Counted from the first letter of the stretch, positions 17,378 to 27,210 are shown. The stretch is 64,000 bases of DNA from Parvularcula sp039822105 (GCA_039822105.1 JBCBMW010000001.1:310001-374000); one strand, 5' to 3'. Numbers and translations are program-made. The notes: a model not told the origin generated them from the letters alone.

Positions 17378-17405
17378 TTGACGCCTCCGTATCAGCCCTT
17401 AGATA
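17378..17405 (+). promoter_or_regulatory. Candidate groESL promoter
   Basis: TTGACG (17378-17383) and TAGATA (17400-17405) are separated by 16 bp and lie just before the CIRCE operator. The pair resembles a housekeeping sigma-70 promoter. A heat-shock (RpoH) promoter could overlap but I cannot pick it out with confidence. Confidence 0.5.
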
Positions 17406-17410
17406 GCGCG

Positions 17411-17437
17411 TTAGCAGCCGCCGGCCTTGAGTGCTAA
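17411..17437 (+). promoter_or_regulatory. CIRCE operator (HrcA-binding) of groESL
   Basis: Left arm TTAGCAGCC (17411-17419), a 9-bp spacer and right arm GAGTGCTAA (17429-17437). The right arm is a perfect match to the CIRCE consensus and the left differs at two bases. It lies 43 bp upstream of groES and just after the candidate promoter, where HrcA binding would block transcription. No hrcA gene is in the window. Confidence 0.85.
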
Positions 17438-17480
17438 AAGCGGTCTGTCCCTTATCACCAACCTCTATCTGGAGAGCACC

Positions 17481-17768
17481 ATGGCTTTCAGACCACTTCA
17501 CGACCGGGTCCTCGTTCGCCGCGTCGAAGAAGACGAAAAAACCGCTGGCGGCATCATCATTCCTGATTCCGCTAAAGAGAAGCCGCAGCAGGGCGAAGTC
17601 GTCGCTGTTGGCACCGGCACGAAGTCCGAGAACGGCGACATCACGCCTCTCGACGTCAGCGCAGGCGACAAGATCCTGTTCGGCAAATGGTCCGGCACTG
17701 AGGTCAAGCTCGACGGCGAAGACCTTCTGATCATGAAGGAAAGCGACATCCTGGGCATCCTCGCCTAA
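17481..17768 (+). CDS. groES: Co-chaperonin GroES
   Basis: A 95-residue GroES, the heptameric lid of the GroEL chamber. The start MAFRPLHDRVLVRR, the mobile-loop region EKTAGGIIIPDSA and the ending YLxD-like ESDILGILA all match the family. The ATG at 17481 follows GGAGAGCACC. groEL starts 46 bp downstream and the pair is one operon under the CIRCE element. Confidence 0.98.
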   Translation: MAFRPLHDRVLVRRVEEDEKTAGGIIIPDSAKEKPQQGEVVAVGTGTKSENGDITPLDVSAGDKILFGKWSGTEVKLDGEDLLIMKESDILGILA

Positions 17769-17814
17769 GCGCATCGCATTTCATCAGTTTACCCACGAAT
17801 TTTAGGAGAATATC

Positions 17815-19440
<1,626 letters not shown>

Positions 19441-19455
<15 letters not shown>

Positions 19456-19490
19456 GAAGATCCCCCTAGGGATCTTCTGAAGTCATAAAG
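19441..19490 (+). repeat. Direct repeat copy 1: groEL 3' end plus hairpin
   Basis: Fifty bases that include the last five groEL codons, the stop and an AAGATCC...GGATCTT hairpin. The sequence recurs at 19538-19587 with four mismatches. Copy 1 has the better-matched hairpin stem, so it is probably the original. Confidence 0.85.
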
Positions 19491-19509
19491 CCGCCCATCA
19501 TCAAAGGTG

Positions 19510-19535
19510 GTGATATCGGCCGAGGCCGATATCAC
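19510..19535. repeat. Perfect 12-bp inverted repeat between the groEL repeat copies
   Basis: GTGATATCGGCC and its exact reverse complement GGCCGATATCAC are separated by GA. It lies between the two direct-repeat copies. It could be a REP-like element or a remnant of the duplication event. I saw no second copy in the window. Confidence 0.75.
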
Positions 19536-19537
19536 GC

Positions 19538-19587
19538 GGCGGCATGATGTAAGAAGATCCCTCTCGGGATTTTCTGAAGTCATAGAG
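19538..19587 (+). repeat. Direct repeat copy 2: displaced groEL 3' end
   Basis: A second copy of the groEL tail codons, stop and hairpin, 46 of 50 bases identical to 19441-19490. It is not in a reading frame that belongs to any gene. Its hairpin arms (AAGATCCC / GGGATTTT) have drifted and pair through wobble. Confidence 0.85.
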
Positions 19588-19593
19588 CTTCTG

Positions 19594-19622
19594 AAAAGGG
19601 CGGCCCCTGGGTCGCCCTTTTT
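19594..19622 (+). terminator. Rho-independent terminator of groESL
   Basis: Stem AAAAGGGCGGCCC pairs with GGGTCGCCCTTTT (one G-T wobble), with a very short loop and a run of T. This is the strongest terminator in the window and closes the groESL transcript beyond both repeat copies. Confidence 0.88.
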
Positions 19623-19705
19623 GTTTGCACAAGGCGTTTACGCATTCATCGTTTTTCAATAAGAGCCCTTGAAGCAGGCGCCCAGTTTGGCCTGCTCAGG
19701 AAACG

Positions 19706-20548
19706 ATGAGCCCTATGCAATTCATTGAACAAAGTCCGCAGTCACCTAGGCGCCGGGCGGCGTTTCGACCCGCACTTCTCCTCACCTCTCTCGTGGCTGC
19801 TGGCGTGATGGCGACGGGATCAGCCCACGCGATAAGGCTCGAGGTCGCCCCTGATGCACCGATTTGGCAGCATCTCGGAGCGGCTCTTCTCCTCACGTTG
19901 CATATTGGTGGAGGGGTCATCGGCCTCGCGTCGGGGGTCGCGGCGCTCACCGCAAAGAAAGGCGGCACGATCCACCGCGCGGCGGGCAAGATCTTCCTGC
20001 CGGCGATGTTCATCACTTACCTAATCGGTGCCGGCGTTGCCCCTTTTCTTGCGGAGCAGCAGCGACCCAACTTCGTTGCAGGTATATTGGCGCTTTATCT
20101 CCTGATCACCGGTTGGCGGACTGCTAAGCGTACGAACTTGTCTGCGGGTACCGAGGACATAACGGGGTTTGCTATCGCGCTGGCGATCGCGTCGACCGGG
20201 TTCATCTTTATGCAGATGGCCTCGAACAGTCCAACGGGCACAGTGGATGGCTCCCCGCCTGAAGCCTTCATCGTTTTTACGGTGGCAGGCTCCTTCGCCG
20301 TGCTGGGCGAGCTCAACTTTCTGATCCGGCGCAACCTTGCGGGCGCGGCGCGCATCGCGCGGCATCTTTGGCGCATGTGCGTTTCGATGTTTCTCGCATC
20401 GGGGTCTTTGTTCTTGGGGCAGCCTCAGGTCTTCCCCGATTGGTTCAACGCCACGCCGTTGCCGTTCCTCTTCGCGTTTGTCCCGCTGCTCGCGATGCTC
20501 TTCTGGCTTGTCGCTGTCCGCGTGCCTTCACGCCGCTCAACAGGATGA
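19706..20548 (+). CDS. Multi-helix membrane protein, DUF2306-like
   Basis: A 280-residue integral membrane protein with about seven hydrophobic helices. The segment LHIGGGVIGLASGVAAL, followed by KKGGTIHRAAGKIF, is the pattern I associate with DUF2306-like proteins (conserved His and HR-G motif after the first pair of helices). The N-terminal 20 residues are basic and precede a signal-anchor helix. AGGAAACG precedes the ATG. It stands alone downstream of groEL. Function unknown. Confidence 0.75.
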   Translation: MSPMQFIEQSPQSPRRRAAFRPALLLTSLVAAGVMATGSAHAIRLEVAPDAPIWQHLGAALLLTLHIGGGVIGLASGVAALTAKKGGTIHRAAGKIFLPAMFITYLIGAGVAPFLAEQQRPNFVAGILALYLLITGWRTAKRTNLSAGTEDITGFAIALAIASTGFIFMQMASNSPTGTVDGSPPEAFIVFTVAGSFAVLGELNFLIRRNLAGAARIARHLWRMCVSMFLASGSLFLGQPQVFPDWFNATPLPFLFAFVPLLAMLFWLVAVRVPSRRSTG

Positions 20549-20825
20549 AATGCTGCGCTTGCGAAGAGAGCTGATGTGCTCAGAAGTTGACATTGAGGAT
20601 GACAGATCTGTGAGGTGTTAATCTATAATGCAGAGGCTCATTTTTGAAAGCAGTCTGGCGTTTCGCGGGCGTGGGTCTTTCGCAGTTGATGCTCCAGAAC
20701 TCTAGAGTTTAAGCGCGTTCCAGCGTTGTGGATCAGTTTCTCTTTTTTTTCCTTCCGTTTTCCGCTGCGCTATGTGTAGCCTTTAGCTGCTTCGGACCCA
20801 CAGGTCCTTCGATCGAGGGAGGCGT
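20549..20825. promoter_or_regulatory. 277-bp gap with TATAAT box and T-run upstream of the 20826 gene
   Basis: A perfect -10 box TATAAT lies at 20624-20629. The best -35 on its 5' side is ATGACA (20599-20604) at 19 bp, slightly long. Further down are a perfect 12-bp palindrome AACTCTAGAGTT, a DnaA-box-like TGTGGATCA (20728-20736) and a run of eight T. The region could be a long 5' leader of about 190 bases or could encode a short RNA. Neither is proven. Confidence 0.4.
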
Positions 20826-21197
20826 ATGGTGATCAAGAGCATCCTTAAGCGTCGAAACAGCCAAGGCGTCGAAGGTGATCCGCTCGGCGCACCTGGCGAC
20901 TACGAGATCACCACGGCCCGTTTTCCGGGCCGCTCAGTGATCGCGTTCCAAAAGCGCGGCGGTCAGGCCGCGGCTCTCGAGGTCACCGAACAAGGCGCCG
21001 AGATCGTCAAAGGCCTCGCCGCGGGCGCTCTTGTGTCGGAGCTTGAAGAGGCCCGTGAGGAGCTGTCGAGCAAAGCCGTTCTCCCCTTAACTGCTGACCG
21101 CGGCGCCAGCCGTGAAGAAGCAGAAGCCTTTATCCAGTCGCTCGATCTTCTTGATGCGGCGGAGAAGCAAGCGCTGATGGGCGCGTTGCCGCGTTAG
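20826..21197 (+). CDS. Hypothetical protein, 123 residues
   Basis: A cytoplasmic protein I do not recognise. The first third is basic with ITTARFPGRSVIAFQKRGG, which looks like a short beta-rich unit. The rest is Ala/Glu-rich and probably helical (LVSELEEAREELSS, then EEAEAFIQSLDLLDAAEKQAL). A good ribosome-binding site GGGAGG precedes the ATG. It is followed 16 bp later by a methyltransferase gene and may be in an operon with it and mutM. Confidence 0.7.
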   Translation: MVIKSILKRRNSQGVEGDPLGAPGDYEITTARFPGRSVIAFQKRGGQAAALEVTEQGAEIVKGLAAGALVSELEEAREELSSKAVLPLTADRGASREEAEAFIQSLDLLDAAEKQALMGALPR

Positions 21198-21213
21198 GAC
21201 CGATTGATCTTTG

Positions 21214-21675
21214 ATGTCTGAGACCGACCGTCCAAGCGGTTTTCCCTGGCCGCCAGTGATCACGCTCGCGGGAATTGCCGCTATGGTGGCGTTGGGACGC
21301 CTTGTGCCGATGGAGCCTAGCCCGCGGCTGCTTCAGCCCGTCGGCGTTGTTCTTGTCGTTCTCGCCTTGGCCGTCGATCTCTGGGTGCTGATGATCTTTC
21401 GCCGGCACAAGACGACCATCCGCCCCGATCGGGGTGCGAGCCATCTTGTGACGACGGGCCCGTTTTCGGTGAGCCGGAACCCTATCTATGTCGCCAATCT
21501 GGCGCTGCTTCTGGGCGTGGGGATGGCGACCCGGAACATTTGGGCGGTTCCAGCCATTGGCGCTGTTTTTCTTCTCATCGACCGGTTGGCAGCCGCCCCA
21601 GAGGAGCGGCACCTCGCGGCTCTCTTCGGGCGCGACTTTGAGGACTATCGCCAGCGCGTCCGCCGCTGGCTCTAA
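21214..21675 (+). CDS. Isoprenylcysteine carboxyl methyltransferase-like membrane protein
   Basis: A 153-residue membrane protein with about four helices. The C-terminal half has the ICMT/phospholipid methyltransferase signature: GPFSVSRNPIYVANLALLLG (residues about 84-103), then PEERHLAALFGRDFEDYRQRVRRW with its conserved E-x-x-L. These bind S-adenosylmethionine at the membrane. Bacteria lack prenyl-CaaX substrates, so a lipid or small-molecule acceptor is likely. It is followed 6 bp later by mutM. Confidence 0.88.
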   Translation: MSETDRPSGFPWPPVITLAGIAAMVALGRLVPMEPSPRLLQPVGVVLVVLALAVDLWVLMIFRRHKTTIRPDRGASHLVTTGPFSVSRNPIYVANLALLLGVGMATRNIWAVPAIGAVFLLIDRLAAAPEERHLAALFGRDFEDYRQRVRRWL

Positions 21676-21681
21676 GGGCTG

Positions 21682-22545
21682 ATGCCAGAGTTACCAGAAG
21701 TCGAGACGGTGCGGCGCGGTCTGGCGCCAGCGATGACAGGAGCGGTGATCACCCGTGTCGACCAGCGCCGGCCAGATCTTCGTTTTCCGTTCCCTGACAA
21801 TTTCGCTCAGCGCCTAACCGGCGCTACCGTCGAAGCGGTTGGCCGGCGCGCAAAGTTTCTTCTGTTTCCGCTGAGCACCGGCGAAACAATGGTCGCTCAT
21901 CTGGGAATGACGGGTCGGTTCTCGGTGGAGGCGGGCTCCCGCAAGCTCGAGCCGGGTGCGTTTTATGCTCCTGACCCGCCGGGTGGCCACGATCATCTGG
22001 TGATGGATCTTCGGGACCCCAGCGGCGGTCCAGTGCGCGTGACCTTCTCTGATCCGCGGCGCTTTGGCTTTGTCGAGCTTTTCTCGGGAGAGGCGCTGGC
22101 GACGGAACGGCTTGATCCGTTGGGGCCAGAGCCCCTCAGCGACACCTTTTCTCCAGATGACCTGGTGCGCAGGCTCAAGGGCAAGGCAACGCCGATCAAG
22201 TCGGCCCTTCTCGATCAAAAAGTGGTCGCGGGCCTGGGCAACATCTATGTCTGTGAGGCGCTCTTTCGTTCTGGGATCAGTCCGAAGCGCTTGGCGCGTA
22301 CCATTGGTCCGGCACGAGCGGAGAGACTCGTCGCTGCCATTAAAGATGTCCTTGCTGAGGCGATCGAGGCGGGCGGTTCCACCTTGCGCGACTACGCGGC
22401 TGCTGACGGACAAGAGGGTGAGTTTCAGCAGCGCTTTTTTGTCTACGGACGCGAGGGTGAGCCCTGTCTCCAATGCGCCGCACCTGTCAAAAGGCTCGTT
22501 CAATCAGGGCGTTCGACCTTCTACTGCAGCTCCTGTCAGCGTTAG
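21682..22545 (+). CDS. mutM: Formamidopyrimidine-DNA glycosylase
   Basis: A 287-residue Fpg/MutM that removes 8-oxoguanine and ring-opened purines and nicks the abasic site. The N-terminal PELPEVETVRRGL provides the catalytic Pro and Glu. HLGMTGRF, the helix-two-turn-helix (GLGNIYVCEALFRSGISP) and the C-terminal zinc finger CLQC...CSSC are all intact. mutM next to rpsT and dnaA is a common alphaproteobacterial arrangement. Confidence 0.97.
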   Translation: MPELPEVETVRRGLAPAMTGAVITRVDQRRPDLRFPFPDNFAQRLTGATVEAVGRRAKFLLFPLSTGETMVAHLGMTGRFSVEAGSRKLEPGAFYAPDPPGGHDHLVMDLRDPSGGPVRVTFSDPRRFGFVELFSGEALATERLDPLGPEPLSDTFSPDDLVRRLKGKATPIKSALLDQKVVAGLGNIYVCEALFRSGISPKRLARTIGPARAERLVAAIKDVLAEAIEAGGSTLRDYAAADGQEGEFQQRFFVYGREGEPCLQCAAPVKRLVQSGRSTFYCSSCQR

Positions 22546-22568
22546 CGCAAAAACTTTTGAGAAGGGCG

Positions 22569-22598
22569 TTGACCCCGGCAAATTATCTCGTCTATGGC
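22569..22598 (+). promoter_or_regulatory. Candidate rpsT promoter
   Basis: TTGACC (22569-22574), an 18-bp spacer and TATGGC (22593-22598), about 35 bp before rpsT. TTGACC is a strong -35 typical of ribosomal genes in alphaproteobacteria. It lies in the 87-bp gap after mutM. Confidence 0.55.
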
Positions 22599-22632
22599 CT
22601 CCGCTCGTCTAGAAAGAGGGTTCCTCCCAGTT

Positions 22633-22899
22633 ATGGCCAACACAACGTCGGCACAGAAGATGGTTCGCAAGATTGAGCGCCGTACGGCGGTCAACAAATC
22701 TCGGCGGAGCCGTGTTCGGACGTTCATCAAGAGGATCGATAGTGCGGTTGAGGCGGGTGATCTCGCAACGGCCCAATCGGCCCTTCGTTCGGCTGAATCT
22801 GAGATCATGCGAGCCGTCGCTAAAGGCGTCATTCATAAGAACACTGCATCTCGTAAAGTTTCTCGCTTGTCGAAGCGTGTGAAAGCACTAGCTTCCTAA
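22633..22899 (+). CDS. rpsT: 30S ribosomal protein S20
   Basis: An 88-residue basic helical protein of the small ribosomal subunit. The start MANTTSAQKMVRKIERR, NKSRRSRVRTFIKR and the ending KNTASRKVSRLSKRVKAL match S20. The ATG at 22633 is the family start; the frame open to 22594 is not. The GAGGG upstream is farther away than usual, which may be part of autoregulation as in E. coli rpsT. Confidence 0.97.
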   Translation: MANTTSAQKMVRKIERRTAVNKSRRSRVRTFIKRIDSAVEAGDLATAQSALRSAESEIMRAVAKGVIHKNTASRKVSRLSKRVKALAS

Positions 22900-22945
22900 G
22901 CTCTACGATCTGACGACTGAACGTCTTTAGGCAGAGCTTCGGCAC

Positions 22946-22974
22946 GCCGCTCATTTTTATGGGCGGCTTTTTTA
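22946..22974 (+). terminator. Rho-independent terminator of rpsT
   Basis: Stem GCCGCTCAT / ATGGGCGGC (one wobble pair), loop TTTT, then a T-rich tail, 47 bp after the rpsT stop. It separates rpsT from the dnaA leader. Confidence 0.88.
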
Positions 22975-23428
22975 TTGTTCCGTTTGCGTCGGTTATGGGC
23001 TGTGGAAAATTTTCGCTCGCGTGATTGTGAAACGATCAACGGCGATTCGCTTGAAACTTTCGATGGTTCACGAATCCGCGGGATCGGGGGGTGACCAAAT
23101 GCTCTGTAATCTGGTTCGTCACACGCTTGTCATTAACGAAGTAATAGGTAGCTTGATGAAACAGCGGGCATTCGGGCGCACCGCTTCATGAGGGAGGCAC
23201 ATAAGGATGAAAAAAAAACCCCAGCAAGAAATTCAACTCTTGAATTTTCTAGATTATTCCGCATGCGCCGATGAGCAAATTCGCTCGCTCTGCTGGGTCA
23301 AACCTGGTGGACAAAACCTTTCCCTTACGGATAAGTAGCTCGTCTAGGGACAGCACGACACTCCTAAACAAAAAACTTGATGGCGGCCTGATAAACGGCC
23401 GAACACTTTTGCTATGCAAAGGCGCATG
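22975..23428. promoter_or_regulatory. dnaA: dnaA upstream region, possible but unproven origin
   Basis: About 450 bp between the rpsT terminator and dnaA. It is richer in A and T than its surroundings. One near-consensus DnaA box is visible, TGTGGAAAA (23001-23009, one mismatch), plus a weak TGGTGGACAAA near 23317. GANTC sites occur near 23035 and 23084. A single good box is too little to call oriC, and many alphaproteobacteria place oriC away from dnaA. A 43-codon open frame with a good start lies inside (23207-23338). Confidence 0.4.
23207..23338 (+). CDS. Possible 43-residue small protein in the dnaA leader
   Basis: ATG at 23207 follows GGGAGG at good spacing and opens a 43-codon frame ending TAG at 23336. 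The product starts MKKKPQQEIQLLNFLDYSAC and ends GGQNLSLTDK: basic start, two Cys, no signal peptide or membrane helix. It ends 90 bp before dnaA. It could be a real small protein or a leader peptide affecting dnaA translation. Evidence is the start context only. Confidence 0.35.
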   Translation: MKKKPQQEIQLLNFLDYSACADEQIRSLCWVKPGGQNLSLTDK

Positions 23429-24874
23429 ATGCAGAACGCTCAGAGTACGCACGAATATTCTCCGACCCAACAGTTCAGCGATTTTAAATCTCTCCTTCGG
23501 GAGCAATTTGGTGAGGCCATTTACGACAGCTATTTTGACGGACTAAGCCTTGCGGAGGCTGACGAGGGCGGTGTAACGTTTTGCGCACCGTCGCGTTTTT
23601 CAGCATCACTCATTTCACAGCGTTTTGCCGTCCGTATGCGGCAGATGTGGTCTGAGCGGTACGGACCAGTACAAAATCTTCGTGTCAAAGGCGCTCAAGA
23701 TGTTGTGGGCGCTCCGTCGCCAACCTCGTCCTCGCCAGAGGCCACACAAGCCGCCAAGCCTATGCCGTCTGCCGTCCAAGCCCGTCCGTCCCAAGACGAA
23801 AAGACCACGTCGTCTTTCGATAGCGCTGCCACAGGCATTTTTGCCCAGGGCATGACGCTCGACCGGTTTTGTACGAACGACACCAACCGTCTTGCGCGGC
23901 GGGCTGCTGCAAAGATTCTTGATGAGGCGGGTCAGGGCGTGACCATGATCCATGGCGCAGCTGGCCGGGGCAAAACCCATCTTCTGAACGCGGTGGGTCA
24001 GGAATGGCTGCATCGTAACCCCGGCGATAATGTCCTTTACCTGACATATGACTCGTTGATGACCGACGTGTCAGAGGCCTTCATCTCAAAAAGCGTGAAG
24101 GAACTTCGGACGTTTCTTCAAAACACGGATGTGTTGCTGATCGATGATATCCAACTCCTCCGTGGACGGAAAAGGACGCAGGAAGAGCTGGACTGTTTGA
24201 TCGATAAGCTGCGCGGCGCAGGTAAGCGGGTCCTGGTGGCGGGTGCGCTGCCGCCGGCGAAACTGGCCGAGACAGGAATCTCCGCGCGACTGGCCGGCCG
24301 TCTGGGCGGTGGTCTTTGTGTCCAGGTGAACAAGCCTGACCTCGACTTGCGACTGAAGATTGCTTTGCAACTGGCAGAGGAAGCGGCTGCCGCTTCGGGT
24401 GTTTCGATCCTCCGTCGCCATGTCGAGTTCATTGCGCGGCGCTGCGAGGATTCCGTACGCGAACTTGAAGGTGTCATGAGCCTGGTGCAGGTCGCGACTG
24501 AGGCTGAGGCTGATATCGGCAAAGAGCTCAGCGATGACCGGCTGCGGCATCTCTTGGCGGACCACCTCAACAACCGTCGGCCTTCGCTGACGCCAGAGGC
24601 GATTTTCGACTACACCACCGAGGTCTTCGGCCTTTCCAAGACCGATCTTCTCGGTCGCTCCCGCAAACAGCCGATCGTGCGGGGGCGTCACGCCTTTTGC
24701 CTGGCTGTGCGGAAGCTGACGGACACGCCGCTGACCGCGATTGGCTCGATGATCGGCCGGGATCACACCACGGTGATGCATTCGATCAAGACGGCGGAGA
24801 TCTTGGCGGAGTCTGATGCGACCTTTGGCGCGCGGATCACGCAGATCTTCGATGAGTTCGACCACAATTCTTGA
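23429..24874 (+). CDS. dnaA: Chromosomal replication initiator DnaA (divergent)
   Basis: A 481-residue DnaA. Domain I (about 1-80) is followed by a Pro/Ser-rich linker. The AAA+ domain has Walker A GAAGRGKTHLL (near 177) and Walker B VLLIDDIQLLRGRKRTQEEL (near 235). The DNA-binding domain carries GSMIGRDHTTVMHSIK (near 440). Several usually constant stretches are altered, e.g. the Walker A prefix is VTMIHGAA rather than the common PLFIYGGV. The start is chosen at 23429, where AAGG lies 6 bp upstream; ATGs at 23414 and 23426 are alternatives. dnaN follows after 106 bp. Confidence 0.95.
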   Translation: MQNAQSTHEYSPTQQFSDFKSLLREQFGEAIYDSYFDGLSLAEADEGGVTFCAPSRFSASLISQRFAVRMRQMWSERYGPVQNLRVKGAQDVVGAPSPTSSSPEATQAAKPMPSAVQARPSQDEKTTSSFDSAATGIFAQGMTLDRFCTNDTNRLARRAAAKILDEAGQGVTMIHGAAGRGKTHLLNAVGQEWLHRNPGDNVLYLTYDSLMTDVSEAFISKSVKELRTFLQNTDVLLIDDIQLLRGRKRTQEELDCLIDKLRGAGKRVLVAGALPPAKLAETGISARLAGRLGGGLCVQVNKPDLDLRLKIALQLAEEAAAASGVSILRRHVEFIARRCEDSVRELEGVMSLVQVATEAEADIGKELSDDRLRHLLADHLNNRRPSLTPEAIFDYTTEVFGLSKTDLLGRSRKQPIVRGRHAFCLAVRKLTDTPLTAIGSMIGRDHTTVMHSIKTAEILAESDATFGARITQIFDEFDHNS

Positions 24875-24980
24875 GGGTGCTTTCGGCATTCGAACCTAGC
24901 GCTCTGCGATCTGGTATGCTGTTGTCTGCGCCCCGGGCGAGTCGGCGTAACGGCTCCGCGACCAGAAGGAGAACGGACCC

Positions 24981-26096
24981 GTGAAGGTCACCATCGAACG
25001 AGGAACGCTCCTCAAGGCGCTGTCTCACGTCCAATCGGTGGTCGAACGCCGCAACACAATTCCTATTCTTTCCAATGTCTTGCTGCGAGCAGAAGGCGGG
25101 ACATTGGCGCTCACCGCGACCGATCTTGATATCGAGATCGTGGAGCAAGTGCCAGCAGATGCGGATCAACCTGGCGCGGCCACGGCCGCTGCGGTGACGC
25201 TGTTCGACATCGTCAAAAAATTGCCGGACGGCAGCCAAGTGGAGCTTGAGAAAACCTCAGCTGGCCGGTTGCGTCTTTCGGCAGGCCAGTCGGAATTCAG
25301 CCTCGCGATCCTACCCGAAGAGGATTTTCCTTCTCTACCGCAGGCGGACGATGGCCAGGCCTTCACGATGCCGACCGAGGATCTTGCGCGCCTGATCGAC
25401 AAAGCCCGCTTTGCCATGAGCCAAGAGGAGACGCGCTACTACCTCAACGGCATCTACCTCCACGCTTCAGAAGAGGGGGGTGAGCAGACCTTGCGCGCGG
25501 TGTCGACGGACGGTCACCGCCTGGCGCGTCTTGATGCTGATATTCCTCCGGGCGCTGAGGGTATGGCCGGGGTCATTGTTCCGCGAAAGGCGGTTCTGGA
25601 GCTGCGGCGTCTTCTCGATGACGCGGGTAAAACCGTTGATGTCCTGGTCTCCGCTGGCCGGATGCGTTTCCGTTTTGACGATATCGCTCTGACGACCAAG
25701 CTGATCGATGGGACGTTCCCGGACTATGCGCGGGTGATCCCAGAGGGCAATGACAAGATCATGCGGGTCAGCCCTGCGGAGTTTGCCAAATCGGTGGATC
25801 GCGTCTCGACCGTGTCCGCTGACAAAACACGCTCAGTCAAACTCGCGATTGAAGGCGATAAGCTCCAGCTCAACGTCAACAGCCCCGAAACCGGGACGGC
25901 CACAGAGGATATGTCGGTCGACTACCCAGGCGAGGCGATCGAAATCGGCTTCAACGCCAAATATCTTCTCGATATAACAGCGCAAATCGACGGCGAGACA
26001 GTGACCTTTGCCTTTGGTGACACAGCGTCTCCAACGGTGATTACCGATGATGAAGATCCGCGTGCGCTCTATGTCTTGATGCCGCTGCGGGTCTGA
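24981..26096 (+). CDS. dnaN: DNA polymerase III sliding clamp (beta subunit)
   Basis: A 371-residue sliding clamp that tethers DNA polymerase III. The start MKVTIERGTLLKALSHVQSV, the central TDGHRLA, IVPRKAVLELRR and the C-terminal ALYVLMPLRV are standard. The GTG at 24981 is preceded by AAGGAGAACGGACCC. recF follows 13 bp downstream. Confidence 0.98.
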   Translation: MKVTIERGTLLKALSHVQSVVERRNTIPILSNVLLRAEGGTLALTATDLDIEIVEQVPADADQPGAATAAAVTLFDIVKKLPDGSQVELEKTSAGRLRLSAGQSEFSLAILPEEDFPSLPQADDGQAFTMPTEDLARLIDKARFAMSQEETRYYLNGIYLHASEEGGEQTLRAVSTDGHRLARLDADIPPGAEGMAGVIVPRKAVLELRRLLDDAGKTVDVLVSAGRMRFRFDDIALTTKLIDGTFPDYARVIPEGNDKIMRVSPAEFAKSVDRVSTVSADKTRSVKLAIEGDKLQLNVNSPETGTATEDMSVDYPGEAIEIGFNAKYLLDITAQIDGETVTFAFGDTASPTVITDDEDPRALYVLMPLRV

Positions 26097-26109
26097 TCGG
26101 CGCTGCGCC

Positions 26110-27210
26110 ATGCGCCGCATCACGTCGCTCACCCTCCGTGACATCCGTTCCTATGAGGCTTTCGACGCAAAGCTCACGGGGCGCTCGGTTGTGATCACCG
26201 GCCCCAATGGTGCGGGCAAGACCAATCTCTTAGAGACGCTCACCCTTTTTGCGGCGGGCCGGGGCCTGCGCGGCGCCAAGCTTTCCGATGTGGTCCGCCA
26301 AGGCGCGGGCGGGGCACCGGGTGCGGCGCTTTCTCTTAGTACAGAGGATGAGGATCCGTTGCGACTGGTCGTCTCCATTCCGCCGCCGCGCTTTGACCGG
26401 CGCGAGGTGAAAATCGACGGCGAGGCGGTCAAAAGCGCGTCGGCCTTGGCCGGGGTGATCCGGTTTTTGTGGCTCATCCCTGCTATGGATCGCCTTTTTG
26501 CGGACGCGCCGGCGGAGCGCCGCAAATTCCTCGACCGGATCGCCGCTGCGGGATCCTCCGAGCACGCTCAAAATGCCGCGCGCTACGAAAAGGCGATGAA
26601 GCAGCGCATGGCGCTCCTCGACACGGGCGGCGACCCCACGCTCCTTGCCGCGTTCGAGCAGGAGATGGTGGAGGCGGGGCTCGCGATCACCGAATGCCGC
26701 CTCGAAACAGCAGAGGGCCTCGCGGCGGGATACGAAACGCTCCGCCAGGCGGCCTTTCCCCGCGCCCATCTCTTTATCGAAGGCGATGTTGAGACCGACC
26801 TTGCGCGCGAAGGCAAAGAGGCAGCCGCGTCCGCGTTTGCAGAACGTCTTGTCCGCAACCGGCGGATCGATCGCGACGCCCGGCGCACATTGGCGGGCCC
26901 CCATCGCTCTGACCTCATTGTCACCCATCTCGAAAAAGAGATGCCGGCCAAGCATTGCTCCACCGGTGAGCAAAAGGCGTTGCTCATTGGCCTGATCCTG
27001 GCGCGGGCGTCAGCCGCCAAGAGCCAGGGGGAGGGCGCGTTGGTCCTCTTGCTCGACGAAATCGTGGCTCATCTCGACGAAATCCGCCGCGAGGCGTTGG
27101 CCGCCACGCTTCACGATTTGGGTCTTCAGGCCTTCCTCACGGGCACAGATGAGGAGGCATTTGCACCCTTTTTGGAGCATATGGATCACCTCCAACCGGC
27201 CCGCTGCTGA
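26110..27210 (+). CDS. recF: DNA replication and repair protein RecF
   Basis: A 366-residue SMC-like ATPase that helps load RecA at gaps. Walker A is GPNGAGKTNLLE (near 34), ABC-type signature STGEQKALLIGL (near 285), Walker B VLLLDEIVAHLD (near 312). It is cotranscribed with dnaN, from which it is separated by only 13 bp. Confidence 0.97.
   Translation: MRRITSLTLRDIRSYEAFDAKLTGRSVVITGPNGAGKTNLLETLTLFAAGRGLRGAKLSDVVRQGAGGAPGAALSLSTEDEDPLRLVVSIPPPRFDRREVKIDGEAVKSASALAGVIRFLWLIPAMDRLFADAPAERRKFLDRIAAAGSSEHAQNAARYEKAMKQRMALLDTGGDPTLLAAFEQEMVEAGLAITECRLETAEGLAAGYETLRQAAFPRAHLFIEGDVETDLAREGKEAAASAFAERLVRNRRIDRDARRTLAGPHRSDLIVTHLEKEMPAKHCSTGEQKALLIGLILARASAAKSQGEGALVLLLDEIVAHLDEIRREALAATLHDLGLQAFLTGTDEEAFAPFLEHMDHLQPARC

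Noticed and set aside
20587..20629. TTGACA with TATAAT as one promoter
   Set aside because: The two boxes are 31 bp apart, too far to work as a pair.
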